From Sulfurovum sp. (GTDB lineage Bacteria; Campylobacterota; Campylobacteria; Campylobacterales; Sulfurovaceae), in NCBI GenBank assembly GCA_030622375.1, contig JAUXGC010000007.1, positions 1 to 22,726 on the forward strand: a stretch of 22,726 bases of DNA. Direction: 5' to 3'. Both the position numbers and the translations under genes were made by a program. This document shows, one piece after another, positions 14,370 through 22,491 of this stretch. Each line of letters opens with the position of its first letter. Positions within the stretch are counted from its first letter, which is position 1. Under the pieces are notes generated by a model. It had not been told where the DNA came from, searched no databases, and saw nothing but the letters and a program-made list of their open reading frames with translations.

Positions 14370-14582
14370 TTACAGTCTAGCTTCGTATTTTCTAAGCATA
14401 AAGAGTTTTTTAAGGATTTTCTTGCGAGTTGCAATTTTCTCTTTTTTTCTCTTTTCAGTCTCAGTTTCGTAGTGTTGTCTAGCTCTAGCTTCCGTTACGA
14501 TAAGGTTTCTGTCACACTGTCTTTTAAATTTTCTATACGCGTCATCAAATGATTCACGTGAATTTAATACAATTCCTGGCAT
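14370..14582 (-). CDS. rpsU: 30S ribosomal protein S21
   Basis: S21 is a small basic protein of the 30S platform, involved in initiation. The 70-residue protein begins [20 protein letters not shown] and ends in a long Lys/Arg-rich helix ([22 protein letters not shown]), the standard S21 layout. ATG 14582 was preferred to an in-frame GTG 9 bases upstream, because S21 begins MPGI and because the strong Shine-Dalgarno (AGGAAGGGGG, 14600-14591) covers that GTG. It is a single gene with its own promoter (TATAAT at 14654-14649 on the minus strand) and a leader of about 60 bases. Confidence 0.96.
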   Translation of the reverse strand: MPGIVLNSRESFDDAYRKFKRQCDRNLIVTEARARQHYETETEKRKKEKIATRKKILKKLFMLRKYEARL

Positions 14583-14648
14583 AAAAAGCACCCCCTTCCT
14601 GTTAATGATTTCCCCGACCTTTTATAGGTGGAGATAAAACTGAAGTGG

Positions 14649-14654
14649 ATTATA
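14649..14654 (-). promoter_or_regulatory. rpsU -10 box
   Basis: TATAAT on the minus strand, in the context GGTATAATCC, lies about 67 bases upstream of the rpsU ATG. The stretch upstream is AT-rich with no clear -35 hexamer. Confidence 0.5.
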
Positions 14655-14732
14655 CCTAGATAGTTTTAAATTATCCCAAATTATGTAAACTATAGATAGA
14701 ATAATGTAGTATTTATAAAACTAGGACCATAT

Positions 14733-16571
14733 ATGGCATTTAGTATCCCTACAGGTAGTGAGATTATCACTAAAACCACAGAGACACTCAAACGATTTCC
14801 ATTAACTATGCTATCTTCGCTCATAGGCACGCTCATAGCTATATATCTCATAGAGGTAGAACTTGACAAGATAGAAGGGATTTATTTAACCATAGCCAAG
14901 ATACTACTATGTAGCTCTTTGGCGATATTTGTATTTGCCTCTGTTAGGCTTATGGGGGAGAGTTTATCTCTTCGTTGGCACCAAATATTGACTGTTTTGG
15001 CATTGATTGGAATGCTGGGGTATTATATGATTTTGCCCGATAACTCCAAAGATTTTGGTGTTATGATGATACCTTTTCGCCATTTTTTCCTGATATTGCT
15101 TTTTGCTGTGGCGTTTCTCTGGGCACCTTTTATTCGCAGTAGTCTTGACAATGAAAGTTACTGGGAGTATAGCAAGCAGATACTATTTGCTTTTACTATG
15201 GCATTTTTATTTACTATTGTTATGATATTTGGGGTCAATGGAGCACTGTTTGCTGTAGAGAAGCTATTTGATTTGGATATAGAAGGCAAAAGGTATTTTC
15301 AGATAGATATTTTTATCGTGGGGCTCTTCTCTGTAGGGTACTTTCTCTCTCAAATCTCTTCAGCTCCACTAGCGTCTAAACTCTCACTAAGACCTCCTAA
15401 AGTAGAGAAGTTTTTTACCAAGTGGTTGCTCACCCCATTGAGTGGATTGTACTTTATCATACTGTACTCATATACATTCAAGGTGCTGTTCAGTATGGAT
15501 TGGCCAAAAGGGATACTGGCATGGCTGATAGTGATATTTTCTATGGTAGCTATACTGACCTATCTGTTTTGGACTCATTTTGTTAGAGAAAGTGGGAGTA
15601 GATGGCGTAGATGGATATGGTTAGCTGTGCTGTTGCAGACAGTTATGCTGTTTTTAGCTATTGCTATTCGTATATTGGAGTACTCTTGGACTGAGAGTCG
15701 ATATATGGTGTTTGTCTTGGGTGTTTGGCTAGCAGGGATTTCGATATATTTTCTACTATTTAAAAATGCCAAAATCAAGTGGATATTTATTTCCCTAAGC
15801 ACACTCATAGCCATTACACAGTTTGGACCACTCAATGCATACACAGTGAGTAAAAATGCACAAGTGCATAGGTTACAAGATATGATAGAAAAACTCAAAA
15901 CCTATGATGATGCTACCATTGCTCCTGTCAAGCTTCGATATGAGATTTCAGATGCCTTGCAGTATCTTGATAGAAGATATAGAGGCGATAGCCTCTCTGG
16001 AGCATTTCCACAAATGACAAAAGAGGTAGACGCCCTTAAAGATAACTCGCGCAGTCTTTCAGAGCATATAACCCAAAAGTTAGGATTTGAGTATATAAGT
16101 AAACGGGAGTACAAACAGATAAAAGAGAGTGGACAACAGAGGTCTATGTTTTCCACCAAAAATTATAAGTATATAACAAAGCAAGATAGGATGACGGATA
16201 TCAGAGGGTATGACTATATGATTCATATCAATATGGGTGAATATAGATATGTCAAACGAGATAAAAGAGTTGTGCAGGAGGAGCCTATAATTTTTGATAA
16301 TCCAAAGCTCACTCTACTTTATACAAAGAATCATCAACTTAATATACAAAAAAATGATACAAATATAACTATAGATATAGAAGAGTTTTTGCAAAATTTA
16401 ATAGCCAAACACAAGAAAGGTGTAATGGAGCTAGATGATACAGAATTGATAATAAAAAAAGAGAATAACCATACGAAGCTAAAATTGGAACTAAATAGAA
16501 TAGGCGAAGAGTTTTTTGACGGGGAGAAAACTATAGTAATCAATGGTATGTTGTTTATAAAGGAGTTGTGA
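14733..16571 (+). CDS. DUF4153-type polytopic membrane protein
   Basis: A 612-residue integral membrane protein of unknown function. About eleven or twelve hydrophobic segments fill residues 25-375, with the region around SYWEYSKQILFAFTMAFLFT to VEKLFDLDI resembling the DUF4153 family. The C-terminal 230 residues (about 380-612) are hydrophilic, charged and probably cytoplasmic or periplasmic. Members of this family are found in many bacteria without an assigned role. Start ATG 14733 has AGGA six bases upstream. Its stop codon overlaps the start of nnr (TGATG), so the two are translationally coupled, but no functional link is known. Confidence 0.82.
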   Translation: MAFSIPTGSEIITKTTETLKRFPLTMLSSLIGTLIAIYLIEVELDKIEGIYLTIAKILLCSSLAIFVFASVRLMGESLSLRWHQILTVLALIGMLGYYMILPDNSKDFGVMMIPFRHFFLILLFAVAFLWAPFIRSSLDNESYWEYSKQILFAFTMAFLFTIVMIFGVNGALFAVEKLFDLDIEGKRYFQIDIFIVGLFSVGYFLSQISSAPLASKLSLRPPKVEKFFTKWLLTPLSGLYFIILYSYTFKVLFSMDWPKGILAWLIVIFSMVAILTYLFWTHFVRESGSRWRRWIWLAVLLQTVMLFLAIAIRILEYSWTESRYMVFVLGVWLAGISIYFLLFKNAKIKWIFISLSTLIAITQFGPLNAYTVSKNAQVHRLQDMIEKLKTYDDATIAPVKLRYEISDALQYLDRRYRGDSLSGAFPQMTKEVDALKDNSRSLSEHITQKLGFEYISKREYKQIKESGQQRSMFSTKNYKYITKQDRMTDIRGYDYMIHINMGEYRYVKRDKRVVQEEPIIFDNPKLTLLYTKNHQLNIQKNDTNITIDIEEFLQNLIAKHKKGVMELDDTELIIKKENNHTKLKLELNRIGEEFFDGEKTIVINGMLFIKEL

Positions 16572-17974
16572 TGAGAAAAGTATTTAAAAACTGTTATGGG
16601 ATGGACAAACGGTGTTATGATGAGTATGGGTTGACTGAGGATATTCTCATGGAGCATGCTACTTTAGGTATGACAAACTATATACGTAAATATTTCAAAC
16701 AAGGCACTTCGATATTTATTGTAGCAGGTGTAGGAAATAACGGTGCAGATGGCATAGTCCTTGCAAGACAGTTGCATGGCGATTATGATGTCAAACTTTA
16801 TGTGCCATTTGGGGCAGACTCTGCTATGGCAAAACTTCAGCTAGAGCGAGTCATAAAGTTAGGACTTAAGAGTGTTACCAAGATAAGTGAAGCCGAAGTT
16901 GTTGTAGATGCTCTGTTTGGAGCAGGACTTAACAAACCTTTAAATGAACAGGCACAACAAATTATTAATCAACTAAACACACTTAAAGGGCATAAAATTG
17001 CCTGTGATGTGCCTACTGGAGTTGGTGAGAGTGGAGAGCTTATGCCCATAGCGTTTCGAGCAGATGTAACACTGACTATGGGAGCATATAAAGAAGCTCT
17101 ATATCTTGATGAGTGTAAAGATGTAGCAGGTGAAGTGATACGTGTCAATTTGGGCATAAGCTCACTTTTGTATGAAGAGGAGAGTCAAACTTTTCTACTT
17201 GAGAGATGTGATTTGAAGTTGCCCACAAGAGTAGAGCAGATTACACACAAAGGTAGCTTTGGTCATGTTGCTGTATTTTGTGGAGAGAAAGAGGGTGCAG
17301 GTATCATCTCTGGAATGGCTGCTGCCAGTTTTGGGGCGGGGCTTACCACACTGGTAGTGCATGAAAAAGTCTCTCCTCCTGCATATTTGATGCACTCCAC
17401 AGTTGTACCATCCAATGCTTCTGCATTGGCTATAGGTATGGGGCTTGGCTGTCATTTTGAGAGTGAATTTTTACAGAAATATGTCGTAAAAAGCTATTTA
17501 CCCATTGTGCTAGATGCCGATAGTTTTTACAGTGAAGAGATATTGTCTATTTTAGAACAAAAAAACAGAGAGATCGTCATCACCCCACACCCAAAAGAGT
17601 TTGTAGTCATGTGGCAAATCCTTACAGGTGAACAGCTTACCGTCACACAGGTGCAATCCAAACGTTTTGAGATGGTACGCAAGTTCAATGCCAAGTATCC
17701 ACATGTGACCATTTTGCTGAAAGGTGCCAATACCCTCATCATGCAAAAAGAGAGACTCTACATCAACCCTCTAGGCTGTTCAAAATTAAGCAAAGGTGGA
17801 AGTGGAGATGTTCTTTCTGGACTCATTGTTTCTTTACTTGCACAAGGCTACACAGCCATAGATGCAGCTATACATGGCTCTTTGGCCTTGGTCATCGCTA
17901 CAGATCACTACAAGGGATCTTCTTATTCGATGTTGTCAACAGATCTCATAGGTGAGGTGGGAAGATTAGAATAG
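16571..17974 (+). CDS. nnr: bifunctional NAD(P)H-hydrate epimerase / ADP-dependent dehydratase
   Basis: This metabolite-repair enzyme restores hydrated NADHX and NADPHX: the N-terminal YjeF_N domain epimerises R to S forms and the C-terminal CarK-type domain dehydrates the S form using ADP. In the 467-residue protein the epimerase half shows AGVGNNGADG (about 52-61), DALFGAGL and DVPTG. The kinase-like half begins at HKGSFGHVAVFCG (from 226), then ITPHPKEF, LLKGANTLI and KGGSGDVLSG (408-417), the nucleotide-binding motif. The ATG at 16571, overlapping the previous stop codon, was preferred to the GTG at 16568 because AAGGAG lies at proper distance from it. Confidence 0.95.
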   Translation: MRKVFKNCYGMDKRCYDEYGLTEDILMEHATLGMTNYIRKYFKQGTSIFIVAGVGNNGADGIVLARQLHGDYDVKLYVPFGADSAMAKLQLERVIKLGLKSVTKISEAEVVVDALFGAGLNKPLNEQAQQIINQLNTLKGHKIACDVPTGVGESGELMPIAFRADVTLTMGAYKEALYLDECKDVAGEVIRVNLGISSLLYEEESQTFLLERCDLKLPTRVEQITHKGSFGHVAVFCGEKEGAGIISGMAAASFGAGLTTLVVHEKVSPPAYLMHSTVVPSNASALAIGMGLGCHFESEFLQKYVVKSYLPIVLDADSFYSEEILSILEQKNREIVITPHPKEFVVMWQILTGEQLTVTQVQSKRFEMVRKFNAKYPHVTILLKGANTLIMQKERLYINPLGCSKLSKGGSGDVLSGLIVSLLAQGYTAIDAAIHGSLALVIATDHYKGSSYSMLSTDLIGEVGRLE

Positions 17975-18088
17975 CGTAGGTTTGGGTCTCCTCTCCCCGG
18001 CAAAAATTTGGAGTTAAAGTGATATTAGAGTAAAATTCCGACATGATAAGAATTATAAGTATTAAAATACAATGCAGCGAGCCACTAC

Positions 18089-18646
18089 ATGGCGAATCGT
18101 AAAAAAATAGCTATACTTTTTAGTGGTAAAGGTAGTAACTTTGCCTATATTGTTAAATGTTTACACAAACAAGAGTTTGAAGTTGTCATTGCTCTGACGA
18201 ATAACCCTAGAGCAGAAGGTATAGAAGTGGCAAAAAGAGCATCTATACCCGCTGAGGTTATAGATTCAAAAGCTTACGGAAGCAGAGAAGCTTTTGATAT
18301 AGTAGTGGTCGAGAAACTACAACAATATAATCCAGACCTGACAGTGCTTGTAGGGTTTATGCGTATCCTGACCCCCTTCTTTACTGAGCAGATAAAAGCG
18401 ATTAACCTGCATCCCTCCTTACTCCCTAGACATAAAGGACTAAACGCCATAGAGAAGAGTTATAAAGATGAATATCTATATGGTGGAGTAAGTACTCATT
18501 ATGTTAGTTCCCAACTTGATGGGGGTAAAGTGATTTTACAAAAAGAAATTGCTAAAGATAGGTTGAGTTTTGAAGAGTATGATGAGAGAGTACGAAATGT
18601 AGAAAAAGAGGTGATAGTAGAAACCATTAGGCTTGTATTAAATTAA
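18089..18646 (+). CDS. purN: phosphoribosylglycinamide formyltransferase (folate-dependent GAR transformylase)
   Basis: PurN formylates GAR using 10-formyl-tetrahydrofolate in purine synthesis. The 185-residue protein has the phosphate-binding loop FSGKGSN (11-17), VGFMRIL (88-94), INLHPSLLP with the catalytic pair Asn106 and His108, and Asp144 in QLDGG; these three numbers match the well-studied E. coli enzyme. The Shine-Dalgarno is weak (GCGAG). A possible promoter is TAAAAT at about 18031 with an A/T-rich upstream region. PurT, encoded at 13068, catalyses the same step from formate, so the step is duplicated. Confidence 0.95.
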   Translation: MANRKKIAILFSGKGSNFAYIVKCLHKQEFEVVIALTNNPRAEGIEVAKRASIPAEVIDSKAYGSREAFDIVVVEKLQQYNPDLTVLVGFMRILTPFFTEQIKAINLHPSLLPRHKGLNAIEKSYKDEYLYGGVSTHYVSSQLDGGKVILQKEIAKDRLSFEEYDERVRNVEKEVIVETIRLVLN

Positions 18647-18742
18647 ATTTCTTATTATAATGACAATTTGGCATATTTTTAGTGCTACTCTTAAAATCAA
18701 GTAAAATTTTTATAGAGATTATAGAAAAAAAGGAATAAAAAC

Positions 18743-20290
18743 ATGAATGAAATTATTTGTCCTAATTGTAAAAAGGCCTTTAAAGTAGATGAGGCAGGCT
18801 TTGCCGATATACTTAAGCAAGTTCGCGACCATCAATTTGAAGAAGAATTAACAAGTAGACTGGCTCTTGCTGAAAAGGAAAAAGTCAGTGCTATTGAACT
18901 TGCAGAAGCTAATATTAAAAACTCTTTACAAGAAGAACTAGGAGAAAAAGACAAGCAACTTGCCGAACTAAAATCAAAAAGTGATGCTGAACTTGCTGAA
19001 AAATTAGCAAAGAAAGAGATAGAAATATCTGAAATGAAATCTAGAATTGAGAGTGCAGAGACTGAGAAAAAATTAGAAATTTCAGAAGCTACTAAAAAAA
19101 TAGAAAAAGAGCGTGATAACCTTGCTAATGATTTAATAATTAAAGAAAAGGAAAAAGATAGTGCAATTAAACTCGCAGAAGCTAATATTAAAAACTCTTT
19201 ACAGGATGAATTGGCAAAAAAAGACAGGCAACTTGCTGAATTAAAGGCTAATAGTGATGCAGAGCTTGCGAAAAAATTAGCGGAGAAAGAATTAAAAATC
19301 TCTGAAATGAAATCCGAGCTTATGAATGCAGAAACAGAGAAAAATCTTGAAATTTCTAAGGTTACAAATAAAATAGAAAAAGAGCGTGATGACTTAGCGG
19401 GTGATCTAAGAAATATGATGACAGAAAACAAATCACTTGAAATATCAATTAAGGAAAAGTATACAAATCAGCTAGTATTTAAAGATAAAACTATTGAAAT
19501 GAAAGATGATGAAATTGAACGTTTAAAAGACTTTAAACAGAAACTTTCAACGAAGATGGTAGGGGAAACGTTAGAGCAACATTGCGAATATGAATTTAAT
19601 AGACTACGGGCAACAGGCTTCAAAAATGCATATTTTGAAAAAGATAACGATGCACGCGGAGGGACTAAAGGCGATTATATTTATAAAGAATATGATGAAA
19701 CTGGGAATGAAATCATTTCAATTATGTTTGAAATGAAAAATGAGAATGATGAGACTGCTACAAAAAAAAGAAATGAAGATTTCTTTGTAAAACTAGATAA
19801 AGACCGTAAAAATAAGGGTTGTGAATATGCAGTTTTAGTTTCTCTTTTAGAAGCAGATAATGAATTGTATAATACAGGGATATTTGATGTTTCTTATAAG
19901 TTCGAGAAGATGTATGTAGTCCGCCCTCAATTTTTTATTCCGATTATCACACTTCTGAGAAATGCTGCAATGAATTCTATGAAGTATAAAGTAGAATTAA
20001 ATTTGATGAGAAATCAAAATGTAGATATAACTAACTTCGAAGAAAAAATAAATGCATTTAAAACAGGATTTGCTAGAAATTATGATTTGGCAAGTCGCAA
20101 ATTTAAAACAGCTATTGATGAAATTGATAAAACCATAAGTCATCTTCAAAAAACAAAAGATGCTCTGTTGTCGTCGGAAAATAATTTACGCTTGGCAAAC
20201 AATAAAGCTGATGATTTAACCATTAAAAAATTAACATATGGTAACTCTACAATGAAAGCAAAGTTTGACGCACAAACTAATGAGCAATGA
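18743..20290 (+). CDS. DUF2130 domain protein with a duplicated coiled coil
   Basis: A 515-residue cytoplasmic protein of the DUF2130 family, function not established. It starts with a short CPNC motif (Cys6, Cys9), then a long charged coiled coil (about 33-275), then a globular domain (about 275-410). The coiled coil contains a tandem duplication: residues 45-131 and 136-222 align with a 91-residue offset, both reading roughly [16 protein letters not shown]. The globular part contains GD311Y followed by FE330-M-K332, which fits the PD-(D/E)XK nuclease-fold pattern (inference). A coiled tail runs to the end. Shine-Dalgarno AAGGA. arfB follows after 25 bases. A remnant of a second DUF2130 gene lies 1.5 kb downstream. 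Confidence 0.87.
   Translation: MNEIICPNCKKAFKVDEAGFADILKQVRDHQFEEELTSRLALAEKEKVSAIELAEANIKNSLQEELGEKDKQLAELKSKSDAELAEKLAKKEIEISEMKSRIESAETEKKLEISEATKKIEKERDNLANDLIIKEKEKDSAIKLAEANIKNSLQDELAKKDRQLAELKANSDAELAKKLAEKELKISEMKSELMNAETEKNLEISKVTNKIEKERDDLAGDLRNMMTENKSLEISIKEKYTNQLVFKDKTIEMKDDEIERLKDFKQKLSTKMVGETLEQHCEYEFNRLRATGFKNAYFEKDNDARGGTKGDYIYKEYDETGNEIISIMFEMKNENDETATKKRNEDFFVKLDKDRKNKGCEYAVLVSLLEADNELYNTGIFDVSYKFEKMYVVRPQFFIPIITLLRNAAMNSMKYKVELNLMRNQNVDITNFEEKINAFKTGFARNYDLASRKFKTAIDEIDKTISHLQKTKDALLSSENNLRLANNKADDLTIKKLTYGNSTMKAKFDAQTNEQ
18875..19408 (+). repeat. tandem duplication in the DUF2130 gene (273-bp offset)
   Basis: Bases 18875-19135 and 19148-19408 encode two copies of the same 87-residue coiled-coil segment. 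The copies are about 75-80 percent alike by eye in protein and share runs such as GCTAATATTAAAAACTCTTT in DNA. The phase is preserved, so the coil is simply lengthened. Confidence 0.85.
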
Positions 20291-20315
20291 TGATAAAAAG
20301 CTAGAAAGAGAAAAC

Positions 20316-20738
20316 ATGGCAAGCTTCAAGATATCAAATACGGTTACTCTAGATGAAAATGAGATAGAGATTTCTGCCATTCGAGCAGGGGGTTCTGGTG
20401 GGCAAAAGGTCAATAAAGTTTCTGCAGCGATTCATCTTCGTTTTGACATTTCTGCCTCGTCACTCCCTGAGTCTTATAAAGAACCATTACTCACACTAAA
20501 AGATAAACGCATTACCAAAGACGGTATAGTCGTGATAAAGTCCCAACAGCACCGAAGCCAAGAACAAAACAGGGACGACGCACTTGACCGCCTGAGAGAA
20601 CTCATAAAAAGTGTCAATGTCACTCAAAAAAAGCGAGTACCTACCAAGCCAACAAAAGGCTCTGTCAATAGACGATTGGACTCGAAAAAGAAACAGAGTA
20701 GCAAGAAGCAACTGCGAGGGAAAGTGGAGAGGGAATAA
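20316..20738 (+). CDS. arfB: peptidyl-tRNA hydrolase ArfB (class I release factor-like ribosome rescue)
   Basis: ArfB (YaeJ) enters the A site of ribosomes stalled without a stop codon and hydrolyses the peptidyl-tRNA. The 140-residue protein has the GGQ motif (28-30) in AIRAGGSGGQKVNK, followed by AIHLRFD and an IKSQQHRSQEQNRDDAL helix, then a basic, Lys/Arg-rich tail (about 105-140) that fits the mRNA entry channel. ATG 20316 with AAAGAG upstream was chosen because it matches the usual ArfB N-terminus; the frame is open further back to 20265, overlapping the DUF2130 gene. With RqcH at 6733 the window holds two unrelated ribosome-rescue systems. Confidence 0.95.
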   Translation: MASFKISNTVTLDENEIEISAIRAGGSGGQKVNKVSAAIHLRFDISASSLPESYKEPLLTLKDKRITKDGIVVIKSQQHRSQEQNRDDALDRLRELIKSVNVTQKKRVPTKPTKGSVNRRLDSKKKQSSKKQLRGKVERE

Positions 20739-20895
20739 TATGTGAGGGGATGAGATTGTGAAGAGGATGAATAGTTGATAGCAAAGAGAATAGCATTAGC
20801 ATCACCTGGCACCTGTTTCCTTATTTCTTTGTATTTCTGAAAAAAATCAATAAACTTTATCCCAGCACATAAAATAGCAAACTTGTAATCTTTTT

Positions 20896-20937
20896 TTGAC
20901 TATACTATGAAGTGTTTAAGTTCAAAAAAGGATGTTT
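20896..20937 (+). promoter_or_regulatory. promoter and RBS of the outer-membrane protein gene
   Basis: A T-rich stretch followed by TATACT (20901-20906) makes a typical Campylobacterota -10 region without a -35 box. AAAAAAGGATG just before the ATG at 20939 contains the Shine-Dalgarno and decides that start. Confidence 0.5.
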
Positions 20938-20938
20938 T

Positions 20939-21685
20939 ATGCATAAAACAGTATTGTCAGCAGTGGCTTTTATTGTGATGGGAAGTAGTTTGTTCGCCAT
21001 TGATTCTGTAGAGTTAGTGACTAATCCTATGGACGAAGTAGTAGTAGAAAGTGACTCTTCACTCCATACGGTAGGATTTAAAATTGGTACATTAGGGCTT
21101 GGCTTGGATTTTTATATCCCTGTCAATGAATCACTGAATGTACGTTTTAATGTCAACGGTTTAAGTTATAGTAGAGAAGATAGTGAAAAAAATGTTAACT
21201 ATGATGTTTCAATTGATTTGCTAACTGTAGGATTATTGCTGGATTATTATCTTGTACCTGAGGGTCAATTTCATTTAACGGCAGGAGTTTACTATAATGG
21301 AAATAGTTTTAATGGAAAAGCAATACCAACAGCAAGAACGTATGAAATTAATGATGTTGTTTATCAGGCAGACAAGATTGGCACACTAGAGATAGAGACA
21401 ATTCTTGGCAAAGTTGCACCTTATGCAGGTATAGGTTGGGGAAACAAAGGAAGTGAAGCGGGATGGGGCTTTTCTCTGGATGTTGGTGCAATGTATCATG
21501 GGGAAGCAGAATTTGAGGCATCAGTTACACGTGGTGTAGATATTCCTGCGGATGGTGGCTTAAACGATACTTTCTTTAATCAAATTCAAAGTAATGTTGA
21601 GGCTGAAAGACAGATTATTGAAGATGAAATAAATGATTATAAGTGGTATCCAGTTGTCATGATTGGTATCAATTATACTTTTTAA
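20939..21685 (+). CDS. outer-membrane beta-barrel-like protein
   Basis: A 248-residue exported protein of unknown role. Residues 1-20 form a signal peptide (MHKTVLSAVAFIVMG then SSLFA before the mature start). The mature part has alternating hydrophobic and polar strands rich in Gly, Tyr and aromatic residues, and ends YPVVMIGINYTF with a terminal Phe, the beta-signal recognised by the BAM complex. A helical, charged insert near 215-235 (QIQSNVEAERQIIEDEIND) precedes the last strand. The pattern suggests an 8- or 10-strand barrel. A terminator follows directly, so it is transcribed alone. The in-frame ATG at 20912 lacks a Shine-Dalgarno and was rejected. Confidence 0.78.
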   Translation: MHKTVLSAVAFIVMGSSLFAIDSVELVTNPMDEVVVESDSSLHTVGFKIGTLGLGLDFYIPVNESLNVRFNVNGLSYSREDSEKNVNYDVSIDLLTVGLLLDYYLVPEGQFHLTAGVYYNGNSFNGKAIPTARTYEINDVVYQADKIGTLEIETILGKVAPYAGIGWGNKGSEAGWGFSLDVGAMYHGEAEFEASVTRGVDIPADGGLNDTFFNQIQSNVEAERQIIEDEINDYKWYPVVMIGINYTF

Positions 21686-21703
21686 CACATAAGCTCAACA
21701 CAG

Positions 21704-21735
21704 CAATGGCCTTTTGGCTATTGTCTTTCTTTTTC
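21704..21735 (+). terminator. intrinsic terminator of the outer-membrane protein gene
   Basis: CAATGGCC (21704-21711), loop TTTT, GGCTATTG (21716-21723), an 8-bp stem with one G-T wobble, followed by TCTTTCTTTTTC. It begins 18 bases after the stop codon. Confidence 0.75.
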
Positions 21736-21781
21736 ATAAAATCAGTCATATTTCTCTGTAGTAATCTACATAAATGTAATA

Positions 21782-22156
21782 TTGTATATAAAGTGGACAG
21801 TCGCCATTATTTCTGCGTCACTGCTTCGTGAAAGCCTTATGCGTGCATATGAAACTCTGCAAAAAGAGGAAAACAAATCTGACAAAATGACTCTGCTCTA
21901 CAACTACATGACAGGAAATGAGTTCTCTATGCAAATGAAAGCCATAGTAAATGGCTTTATTAAGATGCAAGAAGAACTAGAAAAAGAAAAACGCTCCCTT
22001 ATGGCAAGTTGGAAAAGACGAGAAAAGACCATTAATGGTGTTCTTGTAAATACCACTGAGATGTATGGTGCGTTGCAGGGGATTGCCGGGTCTTCGTCTA
22101 TTGTGCATATTGATGCCTTGGAGTTGGAAGCTCCTGAAGATGAGGAAGACTTATAG
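21782..22156 (+). pseudogene. C-terminal fragment of a DUF2130 gene
   Basis: The frame encodes about 124 residues, of which those from ASLLRESLMRAYETLQ onward match the C-terminal end of typical DUF2130 proteins: LLYNYMTGNEFSMQMKAIVNGF, then KMQEELEKEKRSLMASWKRREKTI, then MYGALQGIAGSSS. The first 15-20 residues and all upstream domains (coiled coil, nuclease-like domain) are missing, no Shine-Dalgarno precedes the ATG, and the terminator of the previous gene lies just before. It is best read as the remnant of a second DUF2130 gene of a subtype different from the one at 18743. A truncated but expressed protein cannot be excluded. Confidence 0.75.
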
Positions 22157-22193
22157 TATAGATTGAGTATATACTAAAGATGTTATAAATATA

Positions 22194-22212
22194 TGCTATA
22201 ATAGGTAAAAGG
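22194..22212 (+). promoter_or_regulatory. extended -10 promoter and RBS of the terminal TA pair
   Basis: TGC directly followed by TATAAT (22197-22202) is an extended -10 box. AAAAGG (22207-22212) is the ribosome binding site; its distance favours the second ATG (22219) of the ATGATG start. The -10 box lies so close that the leader is only about 10 bases. Confidence 0.55.
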
Positions 22213-22218
22213 TAGATG

Positions 22219-22488
22219 ATGCAAATAAATTGGAGTGATGAAAAAAATAGTGTTTTGAAGCAGACTAGAAATGTAAGTTTTGAGGATGTCGAAAATGCCA
22301 TTATGAATGATAATATTTTAGATGTTATCCCACATCACAATCAAGAGAAGTTTGCTCATCAAGAGTTGATGATAGTATGGATAAACAATTATACATATTA
22401 TGTGCCTTTTGTTATGAGTGAAGAGGAAATATTTTTGAAAAATATTATTCCTAGTCGTAAATATCACAAAAAATATAGCGAGGAGTAA
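22219..22488 (+). CDS. BrnT-like type II toxin
   Basis: An 89-residue protein resembling BrnT-family (RelE-fold) ribonuclease toxins: the N-terminal INWSDEKNSVLKQTRNVSFEDV follows the W.E.KN....R.VSFE pattern, the centre has hydrophobic strands (LMIVWINNYTYYVPFVM), and the C-terminus is basic (IPSRKYHKKY), where these toxins carry catalytic residues. A neighbouring RHH antitoxin starts 3 bases after the stop codon; toxin-first order is the norm for BrnT/BrnA. The ribonuclease role is inferred from family and context. Confidence 0.72.
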   Translation: MQINWSDEKNSVLKQTRNVSFEDVENAIMNDNILDVIPHHNQEKFAHQELMIVWINNYTYYVPFVMSEEEIFLKNIIPSRKYHKKYSEE

Positions 22489-22491
22489 ACC

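Noticed and set aside
18043..18102. 19-codon frame upstream of and overlapping purN (possible leader peptide)
   Set aside because: No Shine-Dalgarno, no runs of regulatory codons and no attenuator hairpin were seen.
18832..19431. 199-codon minus-strand frame opposite the DUF2130 gene
   Set aside because: It is the antisense of Lys/Glu/Ala-rich coiled-coil repeats, giving a Ser/Phe-rich low-complexity product; no ribosome site.
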